From Pedosphaera sp. (GTDB taxonomy: Bacteria > Verrucomicrobiota > Verrucomicrobiia > Limisphaerales > SIAT01): 5,576 nucleotides of DNA. Numbering within the stretch: the first letter of the stretch is position 1; every line of letters begins with the position of its first letter. Under the pieces are notes generated by a model, which did no database searches, was not told the origin of the DNA, and saw nothing but the letters and a program-made list of their open reading frames with translations. This document shows, in pieces, positions 1-4,766 of this stretch. The DNA is taken from positions 1-5,576 of the forward strand of contig SIAT01000125.1 in NCBI GenBank assembly GCA_009691645.1, written 5' to 3'. Both the position numbers and the translations under genes were made by a program.

Positions 1-303
1 GCCAGCTCGGTGCCGAAGGATCTCGCGCAGAAGATCAATCAGTACGGCGGCGCGATGGGCGAGGACACCGCCGGCGTGCCCGAGGCGGACATCGAGGTCG
101 CCCGCCGCACCGGCTGCACCAAGGTGAACATCGACACCGACCTGCGCCTGGCGATGACCGCCGCCATCCGCGAAGTCATGTTCACCAAGCCGAAGGAATT
201 CGATCCGCGCAAATACCTCGGGCCCGCCCGTCAGGCCGTGAAGAACCTCGTGCGCCACAAGATCAAGAACGTCCTCTGCAGCTCCGGCCACGCCTTCGAC
301 TGA
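1..303 (+). CDS. fba: class II fructose-bisphosphate aldolase, C-terminal fragment
   Basis: This is the last 100 residues of a class II (zinc-dependent) fructose-bisphosphate aldolase. The enzyme interconverts fructose 1,6-bisphosphate with glyceraldehyde 3-phosphate and dihydroxyacetone phosphate in glycolysis, gluconeogenesis or the Calvin cycle, in the cytoplasm. The frame is open from base 1, so the gene begins outside the window and roughly two thirds of it is missing. Visible family marks are the ASSVP stretch at the very start (the end of the HGSSSVP motif), INQYGG, and KVNIDTDLRLAMTAAIR at about residues 41-57, which contains the NID phosphate-binding motif. The tail FDPRKYLGPAR is typical of the longer Calvin-cycle-like subtype. 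The metal-binding histidines lie upstream and cannot be checked. A strong terminator follows 36 bases after the stop, so it is probably the last gene of its transcript. The family call is firm; the subtype is inferred. Confidence 0.93.
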   Translation, partial: ASSVPKDLAQKINQYGGAMGEDTAGVPEADIEVARRTGCTKVNIDTDLRLAMTAAIREVMFTKPKEFDPRKYLGPARQAVKNLVRHKIKNVLCSSGHAFD

Positions 304-338
304 GGGCGCCGCCACGAAATCAGCACACTTCCGCAACG

Positions 339-370
339 GCGGGCGCAGCAATGCGTCCGCTTTTTGCTTT
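339..370 (+). terminator. intrinsic terminator of the aldolase gene
   Basis: An 8-bp stem (GCGGGCGC at 339-346 paired with GCGTCCGC at 353-360, one G-U pair) closes a 6-base loop and is followed at once by TTTTTGCTTT. It sits 36 bases after the aldolase stop codon, on the same strand. This is a textbook Rho-independent terminator. Confidence 0.85.
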
Positions 371-429
371 CACGGAACACTCACGAGGCAAAAACCATCC
401 GCCGTCGTTGTTCGGCGCGATGGGTGGAA

Positions 430-478
430 AAGAAAAAACCGGAGCCAGCGATCAGGAGATGATCTTCTCCGGCTCCGG
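430..478 (-). terminator. intrinsic terminator of a small minus-strand transcript
   Basis: A perfect 8-bp stem pairs 439-446 (CCGGAGCC) with 471-478 (GGCTCCGG). A second 5-bp stem (455-459 with 466-470) stacks inside it, leaving an 8-base bulge at 447-454. Read on the minus strand, the stem is followed by TTTTTTCTTTT, a strong U tract. On the plus strand the tail is only GGGGAGTTTT, so direction is minus. The stem begins 12 bases after the stop of the 20-codon ORF at 491-553 and is over 200 bases from the next minus-strand gene end, which has its own candidate terminator. It therefore seems to end a separate short transcript. Confidence 0.8.
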
Positions 479-490
479 GGAGTTTTCGAA

Positions 491-553
491 TTAGTACAAC
501 GTAGGCTCTGTGGATTCCCAGTTCCGGCTGTACTGACCGGAACCGAAAGTCAT
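491..553 (-). CDS. candidate 20-residue peptide ORF in its own transcription unit
   Basis: An ATG-started ORF of 20 codons reads MTFGSGQYSRNWESTEPTLY and stops with TAA. I do not recognise the peptide. It is rich in Ser, Thr, Gly and aromatic residues, has no hydrophobic segment, and is acidic at its C-terminal end. It ends in E-x-x-x-Y (EPTLY), with the Glu at position 16. PQQ precursor peptides (PqqA) carry E-x-x-x-Y at nearly the same place (for example EVTLY), but in those residues follow the Tyr, and no pqq gene is seen here. In-frame GTG just upstream is an alternative start; a stop codon closes the frame at 575-577. Support comes from context: a weak promoter upstream and a strong intrinsic terminator 12 bases after the stop. 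No Shine-Dalgarno is visible. An inverted repeat (521-527 with 537-543) lies inside the ORF, so the product may instead be a small RNA. Confidence 0.35.
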   Translation of the reverse strand: MTFGSGQYSRNWESTEPTLY

Positions 554-575
554 CACGAAAACATCCAGTGCCGAT

Positions 576-604
576 AGCTAACCACAGCTGCTATTTGAGG
601 TCAA
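576..604 (-). promoter_or_regulatory. candidate promoter of the small minus-strand transcript
   Basis: On the minus strand TTGACC (599-604) matches five of six bases of a sigma-70 -35 box. It is followed after 17 bases by TTAGCT (576-581), a poor -10 match. Transcription would start near 569 and leave a leader of about 16 bases before the 20-codon ORF. The spacing is ideal but the -10 box is weak, so this is a candidate only. Confidence 0.3.
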
Positions 605-630
605 CAGGCAAAATGGAATTTTGGATGGGT

Positions 631-680
631 TTCAAAGAAATAAGGCGGCCTGCTCCTGTTCATCAGTGACTGGCGGCCTT
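631..680 (-). terminator. candidate terminator of the zinc-ribbon gene
   Basis: Read on the minus strand, AAGGCCGCC (672-680) pairs with GGCCGCCTT (642-650) in eight of nine positions with one C-C mismatch, around a 21-base loop. ATTTCTTTGAA follows. The stem begins at the last base of the stop codon of the zinc-ribbon gene. The loop is long and the U tract broken, so the call is moderate. If right, it separates the zinc-ribbon gene from the small transcript downstream. Confidence 0.45.
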
Positions 681-973
681 CAGTCGCCGAACAATTTCTT
701 GAGTTGCGCCCGCGCAGCGTCCTCGCGCGAGTTGCCGCCCTTGCCTTTGAACTCGCGCGGCGCGAAATCGAAATACTCGCAGAATGTCGCGAGCCGCTTG
801 TCGTCCACCGGCTCGGCCCGACGCTCGCGGCACTGGTGCGCCGCGCGCAGATCGTGGTGCCGACAGTTCAGGCAGCAGCGCAGGTCGGCGCTGCATTGGG
901 GACACGCCTCGCTCCGGCCGGGGTTGCCGGAGGGGATCCATTCCGTGCCGCAATTGTGGCAATGCTTCGTCAC
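680..973 (-). CDS. small cysteine-rich zinc-ribbon protein, function unknown
   Basis: From the GTG at 973 this encodes 97 residues. Nine cysteines fall in pairs: CHNC at 5-8, CPQC at 24-27, CCLNC at 33-37, then Cys48 and Cys65, with His39, His40 and His46 nearby. This suits one or two structural zinc sites. The order CxxC, GRSE-CPxC, DLR-C-NC, QCRE, AE-V-DK and FC-YF resembles a widespread family of small uncharacterised zinc-ribbon proteins in Gram-negative bacteria, and the C-terminal A-x-x-x-LKKLFGD also fits it; this comparison is from memory. The GTG start puts the first CxxC directly at the N-terminus as in that family. A TTG at 1030 would add 19 residues of poor character (HRIFPPLPCGAAFCYATR) and is less likely. 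No Shine-Dalgarno is seen at either start. It is divergent from the uracil-DNA glycosylase, sharing an 85-base gap. The role, perhaps nucleic-acid or protein binding, is not known. Confidence 0.75.
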   Translation of the reverse strand: MTKHCHNCGTEWIPSGNPGRSEACPQCSADLRCCLNCRHHDLRAAHQCRERRAEPVDDKRLATFCEYFDFAPREFKGKGGNSREDAARAQLKKLFGD

Positions 974-1058
974 GCGTGTAGCGTAACAAAAAGCCGCGCC
1001 GCACGGCAACGGGGGGAAAATCCTGTGCAACCCACACGCGCCGAACTAACGTCTCCTC

Positions 1059-1919
1059 GTGACCGACGCCTATCGTCAACTGCTCGACGCCACGATCGCG
1101 CATGTGCAGGGATTGAAAGCCGCCAGCGTGCGTCATCTCGCCGTCGCACCCGAAACGTTCGCCGCCCTCGCTGCACCCGTGCCACGCCGTCGCGAGCCTT
1201 CCATATCGACCGTCACGCCCATCAACGCCTCCATTTCCATGCCCGCAAAACCTGCTGCAAAAAAAACGTCGGCCACTGTTTCAACGCCCGTTTCCGACGC
1301 CAAAGCCGCCGCGATGGCCGATCTGCGCGCGCGCGTTCTGCCCTGCATGAAATGCCCGCACCTCGCCAACTCGCGCACGCAGGTCGTGTTCGGCGTCGGC
1401 GACATCCACGCACCGCTCATGTTCATCGGCGAGGCGCCGGGTGCGGATGAGGATGAGCAAGGCGAACCGTTCATCGGCAAAGCCGGGCAGTTGCTCACCA
1501 AGATCATCGAGGCGATGGGCCTCGCGCGCGAGACGGTGTACATCGCCAACATTCTCAAATGCCGGCCAGACACGCCCGGCCAGACCGCCGGCAACCGCAA
1601 GCCCACACCCGCCGAGATGGACACCTGCAAGCCGTATCTGCTGGAGCAGATCCGGATCATCCAGCCGCGCGCCATCGTCGCTCTCGGCGCCACCGCCACC
1701 GATGGCTTGCTCGGCAAGAGCGAGGGCATCACCAAGCTGCGCGGCCGCTGGCAGGAGTTTCACGGCACCCCGCTCATGCCGACCTATCACCCCGCCTACC
1801 TGCTGCGCAACCAAGCGCTCAGCGAGAAACGCAAAGTGTGGGAGGACATGCTGCTGGTCATGGAAAAACTGGCGATGCCCGTCAGCGAGAAGCAACGCGC
1901 CTACTTCCTCAAGCCCTGA
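1059..1919 (+). CDS. uracil-DNA glycosylase, family 4 (UDGa type, Fe-S)
   Basis: This 286-residue protein removes uracil from DNA at the start of base-excision repair, countering cytosine deamination. Family 4 marks are clear: motif A GEAPG at 124-128 within GEAPGADEDEQGEPFIGKAGQLL, and HPAYLLR at 244-250. Four cysteines that would hold a 4Fe-4S cluster sit at 96, 99, 168 and 190 (LPCMKC, LKCRP, DTCKPYL). GNRKPTPAEMDTC at 178-190 matches the family's NR-P-P-E-C segment. The catalytic domain covers about 90-275. Residues 1-40 form a conserved-looking helical N-terminal piece (YRQLLDATIAHVQGLK), and about 41-85 is a Pro/Ala/Thr/Lys-rich linker, so the protein is longer than the roughly 200-residue minimal enzymes. 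The GTG start is chosen because it keeps the N-terminal helix; no Shine-Dalgarno is visible. The 3' end overlaps the convergent broken hicB by 11 bases. Older databases often mislabel such proteins as phage SPO1 DNA polymerase-related. Confidence 0.93.
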   Translation: MTDAYRQLLDATIAHVQGLKAASVRHLAVAPETFAALAAPVPRRREPSISTVTPINASISMPAKPAAKKTSATVSTPVSDAKAAAMADLRARVLPCMKCPHLANSRTQVVFGVGDIHAPLMFIGEAPGADEDEQGEPFIGKAGQLLTKIIEAMGLARETVYIANILKCRPDTPGQTAGNRKPTPAEMDTCKPYLLEQIRIIQPRAIVALGATATDGLLGKSEGITKLRGRWQEFHGTPLMPTYHPAYLLRNQALSEKRKVWEDMLLVMEKLAMPVSEKQRAYFLKP

Positions 1920-2132
1920 CCGCGCATCCCGCCGCTAACTTCGACGGCGTGGCGCTTGACGGCCGCGGCATGCCCGACTGACGCAGGCTCTCGAGGTGGA
2001 ACGCGATTGCGATCCGCATCGCCTCCTCCGCTTCGTACCGCGAGCGGCCCGCCACCACGCAGCCGGGCAGCCGCGCGCCGTGAAGCCGGTGGCCGTCTCC
2101 TCGAGGGTGATGTTGAATCCGCTGTCTTGCAT
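1909..2132 (-). pseudogene. hicB: HicB-family antitoxin gene, frameshifted
   Basis: Two minus-strand frames together give one HicB-like protein. The ATG at 2132 opens with MQDSGFNITLEETATGFTA (19 residues). The next frame, from 2073 on, continues RLPGCVVAGRSRYEAEEAMR, then IAIAFHLESLRQSGMPRPS, to the TGA at 1909. The order matches HicB antitoxins: a beta-strand with E-E-x-x-x-GF-A, then LPGC, a G-x-x-x-x-EA helix, then HLE-L-x-x-G-P-P. The break lies in the alternating run around 2072-2080, where two bases are left over, equivalent to losing one base. Repaired, the protein would be about 74 residues, a normal size for a lone HicB. Intact HicB neutralises the HicA mRNA interferase; no HicA-like ORF is seen on either side, so this is an orphan. 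The 3' end overlaps the glycosylase gene by 11 bases. A sequencing error in the GC run is a real alternative to decay. Confidence 0.68.
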
Positions 2133-2180
2133 ACCGTGATGCCGACTGAAGCACGGTAAACCCGCATGGCCAATCCGCCA

Positions 2181-2206
2181 ACGGCGCGCACTTCTTGACG
2201 CGCCGT
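2181..2206. other. inverted repeat in the hicB-glucanase spacer
   Basis: A perfect 8-bp inverted repeat, ACGGCGCG (2181-2188) and CGCGCCGT (2199-2206), encloses a 10-base loop. It begins 32 bases after the glucanase stop on the minus strand. No U tract follows on either strand, so it could be an RNA-stabilising or Rho-dependent 3' end, or chance in GC-rich DNA. Confidence 0.35.
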
Positions 2207-2216
2207 CGTCTGCCCA

Positions 2217-2234
2217 TAGTTGACTAGTAAACTA
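2217..2234. promoter_or_regulatory. 18-bp near-perfect palindrome, possible operator
   Basis: TAGTTGACTAGTAAACTA is symmetric about ACTAGT in eight of nine base pairs; only 2222/2229 breaks the symmetry. It is AT-rich within GC-rich surroundings and lies just past the 3' end of the glucanase gene. Palindromes of this size commonly bind dimeric repressors, but no regulator gene is adjacent. It is 85 bases upstream of the broken hicB start and could be a relic of that gene's control region. This role is inference. Confidence 0.35.
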
Positions 2235-2237
2235 AAA

Positions 2238-3272
2238 CTATTCGATGAGCGCGGACTTGAGGGGCGCACGCCACGTGTCGGTCTTCGGATCGTACGCGCC
2301 GAAGCCGGAGCAGAATTCCCAGTAGGCCCAACTGAACCCGAGCCGCTCGGCCTCGCGCGTCACAAAGCGCGTCCAGCGCACGCGGGATTCCATGTCGGCT
2401 TCCTGATAAGCACCGAACTCGCCGAGGAAAACCGGCCTGTTATTCGCTTTGCCCCACGTTGCGGCCTGTTCGAATGATTTGCGGACGGCTTCGCGTTCCG
2501 TGTCGCTCCCAGTCCAGGTGCGCCCCTTCCATTTGGCCGAGCCATTGGCCCACGGGGCGTTTTGATGGGTGAACTCGAACGGGCTGTAGTAGTGAACGGT
2601 GGTGATGAGATGGCGGTCGTTCGCCGGCAGTTCGAGTTGGGCCAGCGCGCCGATCGAATTCCATTTGCCGGGACCGACGATGACGGCGCGGGTCGGGTTG
2701 GTTTTGCGCACGATGGCGAGGAGTTTTGGGAAGATGCCGTTCCATTTCGCTTCGGTCAGTTTGTCGTGCGGTTCGTTGAGCAGTTCGAAGATCACCGAGT
2801 GCGGCCGGTCTTTGTAGCGTGGGGCGATCTGCGCCCACAACCCGGCCAGTCGCGTCTCGTGCGCGTCCGGCGCGACGTCCATCTCGCCGTAGTGATGGAC
2901 GTTCACGATGATGTTCATCTGGTTCGCCAACGCCTGATTGATGGCCCAATCCACGCGCTCGGCGAATTTTGCGTCGAGGGTGAACGGCGCATTGCTCTGC
3001 GCGTGAGCGGACCATTTGATCGGTAGGCGGACGCTGTCGAAGCCCGCCGCTTTGATGGCCTTGAAATAATCAGCCTTGAGCGTGACGCCCCACGCGCCTT
3101 CCGTCGGCGCATCGAGTGCGTTGCCGAGATTGATGCCGCGCCCGAGCTGTTTGTTGATGGCGAAAATGTCGCTTGCGGGCTTGGTCGGGGGCGGCGCGGC
3201 GGCGAAGGCGCAGAGGCCGGTCAGCAGCGCGACGAACGCAAGAAAGGGTTGGATCATTCGGGCGGTTCTCAT
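2238..3272 (-). CDS. secreted GH5 endoglucanase, Cel5A-like (probably subfamily GH5_25)
   Basis: This 344-residue enzyme should hydrolyse beta-1,4-glucan or mannan chains outside the cytoplasm by the retaining mechanism of glycoside hydrolase family 5. The acid/base glutamate is Glu167 in IFELLNEPH, and the nucleophile is Glu285 in FLGEFGAY. Other family residues are Arg82 in VRLPIKW, the His126-His127 pair in NVHHY, and His227-Tyr228 in HYYSPFEFTHQ. The runs LGRGINLGNALDAP, EGAWGV, HYYSPFEFTHQ and AYWEFCSGFGAYD closely match T. maritima Cel5A as I remember it, an enzyme of subfamily GH5_25 with mixed glucanase and mannanase activity. A signal peptide spans about residues 1-25 (MRTARMIQPF, then a hydrophobic core, AFA-A cleavage). 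Cys21 lacks a proper lipobox, so it is not a clear lipoprotein. No carbohydrate-binding module is present. The first ATG gives a charged n-region (Arg3, Arg5); Met6 is an alternative start. It is divergent from the oxidoreductase gene. Confidence 0.93.
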   Translation of the reverse strand: MRTARMIQPFLAFVALLTGLCAFAAAPPPTKPASDIFAINKQLGRGINLGNALDAPTEGAWGVTLKADYFKAIKAAGFDSVRLPIKWSAHAQSNAPFTLDAKFAERVDWAINQALANQMNIIVNVHHYGEMDVAPDAHETRLAGLWAQIAPRYKDRPHSVIFELLNEPHDKLTEAKWNGIFPKLLAIVRKTNPTRAVIVGPGKWNSIGALAQLELPANDRHLITTVHYYSPFEFTHQNAPWANGSAKWKGRTWTGSDTEREAVRKSFEQAATWGKANNRPVFLGEFGAYQEADMESRVRWTRFVTREAERLGFSWAYWEFCSGFGAYDPKTDTWRAPLKSALIE

Positions 3273-3282
3273 GTGGCGACAG

Positions 3283-3310
3283 ATTTAAGTGAATTGGCTT
3301 TCAAAGTCCA
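3283..3310 (-). promoter_or_regulatory. candidate promoter of the glucanase gene
   Basis: On the minus strand TGGACT (3305-3310) and TTAAAT (3283-3288), each matching four of six sigma-70 bases, are 16 bases apart. Transcription would begin near 3276, only a few bases before the first ATG. That implies an almost leaderless message, or use of the second ATG (Met6) at 3257. Weak support. Confidence 0.3.
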
Positions 3311-3326
3311 CCGCCGTTCCGCGCGC

Positions 3327-3354
3327 TTGTTTTCGGCGACGGCCTGCTTATAAA
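3327..3354 (+). promoter_or_regulatory. candidate promoter of the oxidoreductase gene, giving a leaderless message
   Basis: TTGTTT (3327-3332) and TATAAA (3349-3354) are separated by 16 bases. The -10 box is a good match, five of six bases. It ends seven bases before the ATG at 3362, so the predicted transcription start almost coincides with the start codon. Either the message is leaderless or the box is chance. Confidence 0.35.
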
Positions 3355-3361
3355 GAAGTCC

Positions 3362-4714
3362 ATGACTCGTCGCCAATTCCTCCAGACCACTTCCACTGCC
3401 GCGCTCGCTCTTTCTCCGTTGCCCGGCCACGGCGCCGAGTTCGGCGCGATGAAGAAACGCGTCGGCCTCATCGGCACCGGTTGGTACGGCAAGGTGGATC
3501 TGCTCCGCCTGATCCAAGTCGCGCCGGTCGAGGTCGTCTCCCTTTGCGACGTGGATAAACAGATGCTCGCCGAAGCCGCCGATCTGGTGGCCACACGGCA
3601 AGTCTCCAAGAAGAAGCCGCGCACCTACGGCGACTGGCGCGCGATGCTCAAGGAAAAGGATCTCGATATCGTGCTCATCGGCACGCCCGATCATTGGCAC
3701 GCGTTGCAGATGATCGAGGCGGTGAAATCCGGGGCGGATGTGTACGTGCAGAAGCCGACCGGCGTGGATGTAGTCGAGAGCCAGTCGATGCTCCACGCGG
3801 CGCGCAAGTATAAGCGCGTCGTCCAAGTCGGCACGCAACGCCGCAGCACGCCGCACCTCATCGAGGCGCGCGACCGCGTCATCAAGGAAGGGTTGCTCGG
3901 CAAGATTTCGCATGTCGAAATCTGCTGCTACTACCACATGCGCGCCAAGGGCAACCCGCCCGACATCGCACCGCCCGCGCATCTCGACTACGAGATGTGG
4001 GCCGGGCCCGCGCCCAAGATGCCCTACAACGATTTCATCCACCCGCGCCGCTGGCGCGCCTACATGGAATACGGCAACGGCATCGTCGGCGACATGTGCA
4101 TCCACATGCTCGACATGGTGCGCTGGATGCTCGATCTCGGCTGGCCGCGCCGCATCAGTTCCGCGGGCGGAATCCTGATGGACAAAGCCAGTCGCGCGAA
4201 CATCTCCGACACGCAGACCGCCACCTTCGAGTTTCCCGGGATGAACGTCATCTGGACCCACCGCACCTGGGGCGCCGCGCCCGATTCCGATTATCCGTGG
4301 GCCGCATTCATCTATGGAGAGAAGGGAACGCTCAAGGCCAGCGTGAACAAATACGAGTTCTTCCCCGCCGGCAAAAAGGACGCGTCGCTCAAAGGCGAGC
4401 CGCTCTTCGAGTACGAGAAATTCCCGGAGGACAAGACGGAGAAAGACCTCGAACGCCACGTCGCCTCGGCCGTCCGGTGGCACATGCAGGATTTTCTGAA
4501 AGCCATCGAGAAACGCTCCAAGCCGGTGGCCGACATCGAGCAGGGCGTCATCTCCAGCATCTCTTCCATCCTCGCCAACCTTTCCGTACAGGTCGGCCGC
4601 ACGCTCGAATGGGATCCGGTCAAGGGCGAGATCAAAGGCGACGCCGAGGCGAACAAACTGCTCCGTCGCGCCTATCGCGCGCCGTGGGTTCACCCCGAAC
4701 CGAGCAAGGTCTGA
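3362..4714 (+). CDS. Tat-exported Gfo/Idh/MocA family oxidoreductase
   Basis: This 450-residue NAD(P)-dependent oxidoreductase probably acts on a sugar, sugar derivative or inositol-like polyol; the exact substrate cannot be told. The N-terminus MTRRQFLQTTSTAALALSPL carries a twin-arginine signal (T-R-R-Q-F-L) and weak hydrophobic core, cleaved near residues 24-26, so the folded protein likely works in the periplasm. The Rossmann fold begins at VGLIGTGWYG (34-43), with acidic Asp63 in LCDVD likely reading the cofactor ribose and GTPDHWH at 107-113. The usual EKP motif is QKP here (Gln130-Lys131-Pro132); Lys131 is the expected catalytic lysine. VGTQRRS at 156-162 and GDMCIHMLDMVRW (243-255, with Asp244 and His248) belong to the C-terminal substrate domain. 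Tat-targeted members are very common in Verrucomicrobiota and Planctomycetota. It lies divergent from the glucanase, which fits a shared role in glycan use but does not prove it. No Shine-Dalgarno is evident. Confidence 0.92.
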   Translation: MTRRQFLQTTSTAALALSPLPGHGAEFGAMKKRVGLIGTGWYGKVDLLRLIQVAPVEVVSLCDVDKQMLAEAADLVATRQVSKKKPRTYGDWRAMLKEKDLDIVLIGTPDHWHALQMIEAVKSGADVYVQKPTGVDVVESQSMLHAARKYKRVVQVGTQRRSTPHLIEARDRVIKEGLLGKISHVEICCYYHMRAKGNPPDIAPPAHLDYEMWAGPAPKMPYNDFIHPRRWRAYMEYGNGIVGDMCIHMLDMVRWMLDLGWPRRISSAGGILMDKASRANISDTQTATFEFPGMNVIWTHRTWGAAPDSDYPWAAFIYGEKGTLKASVNKYEFFPAGKKDASLKGEPLFEYEKFPEDKTEKDLERHVASAVRWHMQDFLKAIEKRSKPVADIEQGVISSISSILANLSVQVGRTLEWDPVKGEIKGDAEANKLLRRAYRAPWVHPEPSKV

Positions 4715-4737
4715 ACGCCCCGAGGAGTTTTGAGTCC

Positions 4738-4766
4738 GCGCCGGATTTAGCGTTTATAGCCGGCGC
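4738..4766. other. inverted repeat between convergent gene ends, possible terminator
   Basis: A perfect 7-bp inverted repeat, GCGCCGG (4738-4744) and CCGGCGC (4760-4766), encloses 15 bases that include the stop codon of the minus-strand cyclase gene. It is placed 24 bases after the oxidoreductase stop, where a shared terminator would be expected. Neither strand has a U tract after the stem, so the role is uncertain. Confidence 0.3.

Noticed and set aside
643..680. Direct repeat GGCGGCCT at 643-650 and 672-679 as a possible insertion footprint
   Set aside because: The same bases are explained better as the arms of a candidate terminator stem, and nothing mobile lies between them.
704..1450. 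A 248-codon plus-strand frame across the zinc-ribbon and glycosylase genes
   Set aside because: Arg/Ala-rich translation without motifs. It spans two recognised genes on opposite strands, so it is a GC-driven shadow.
2133..2217. Possible HicA toxin or an N-terminal extension upstream of the broken hicB, from the ATG at 2217
   Set aside because: The translation (MGRRRRVKKCAPLADWPCGF and on) has no HicA features such as the G-S-H motif, and joins the HicB frame only through the region already read better in the other frame.
2562..3026. A 154-codon plus-strand frame inside the glucanase gene
   Set aside because: It lies fully antisense to conserved GH5 catalytic sequence and shows no family resemblance.
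3249..3272. Shine-Dalgarno-like GAG nine bases before Met6 of the glucanase as a start decider
   Set aside because: Only three matching bases, and starting at Met6 would remove the two arginines that make a normal signal-peptide n-region. Left as an alternative.
3269..4693. A 474-codon open frame on the minus strand, antisense to the oxidoreductase gene
   Set aside because: It is the mirror of a well-recognised Gfo/Idh/MocA gene in GC-rich DNA. Its translation is rich in Asp, His, Arg and Val with no family motif, as expected of such shadows.
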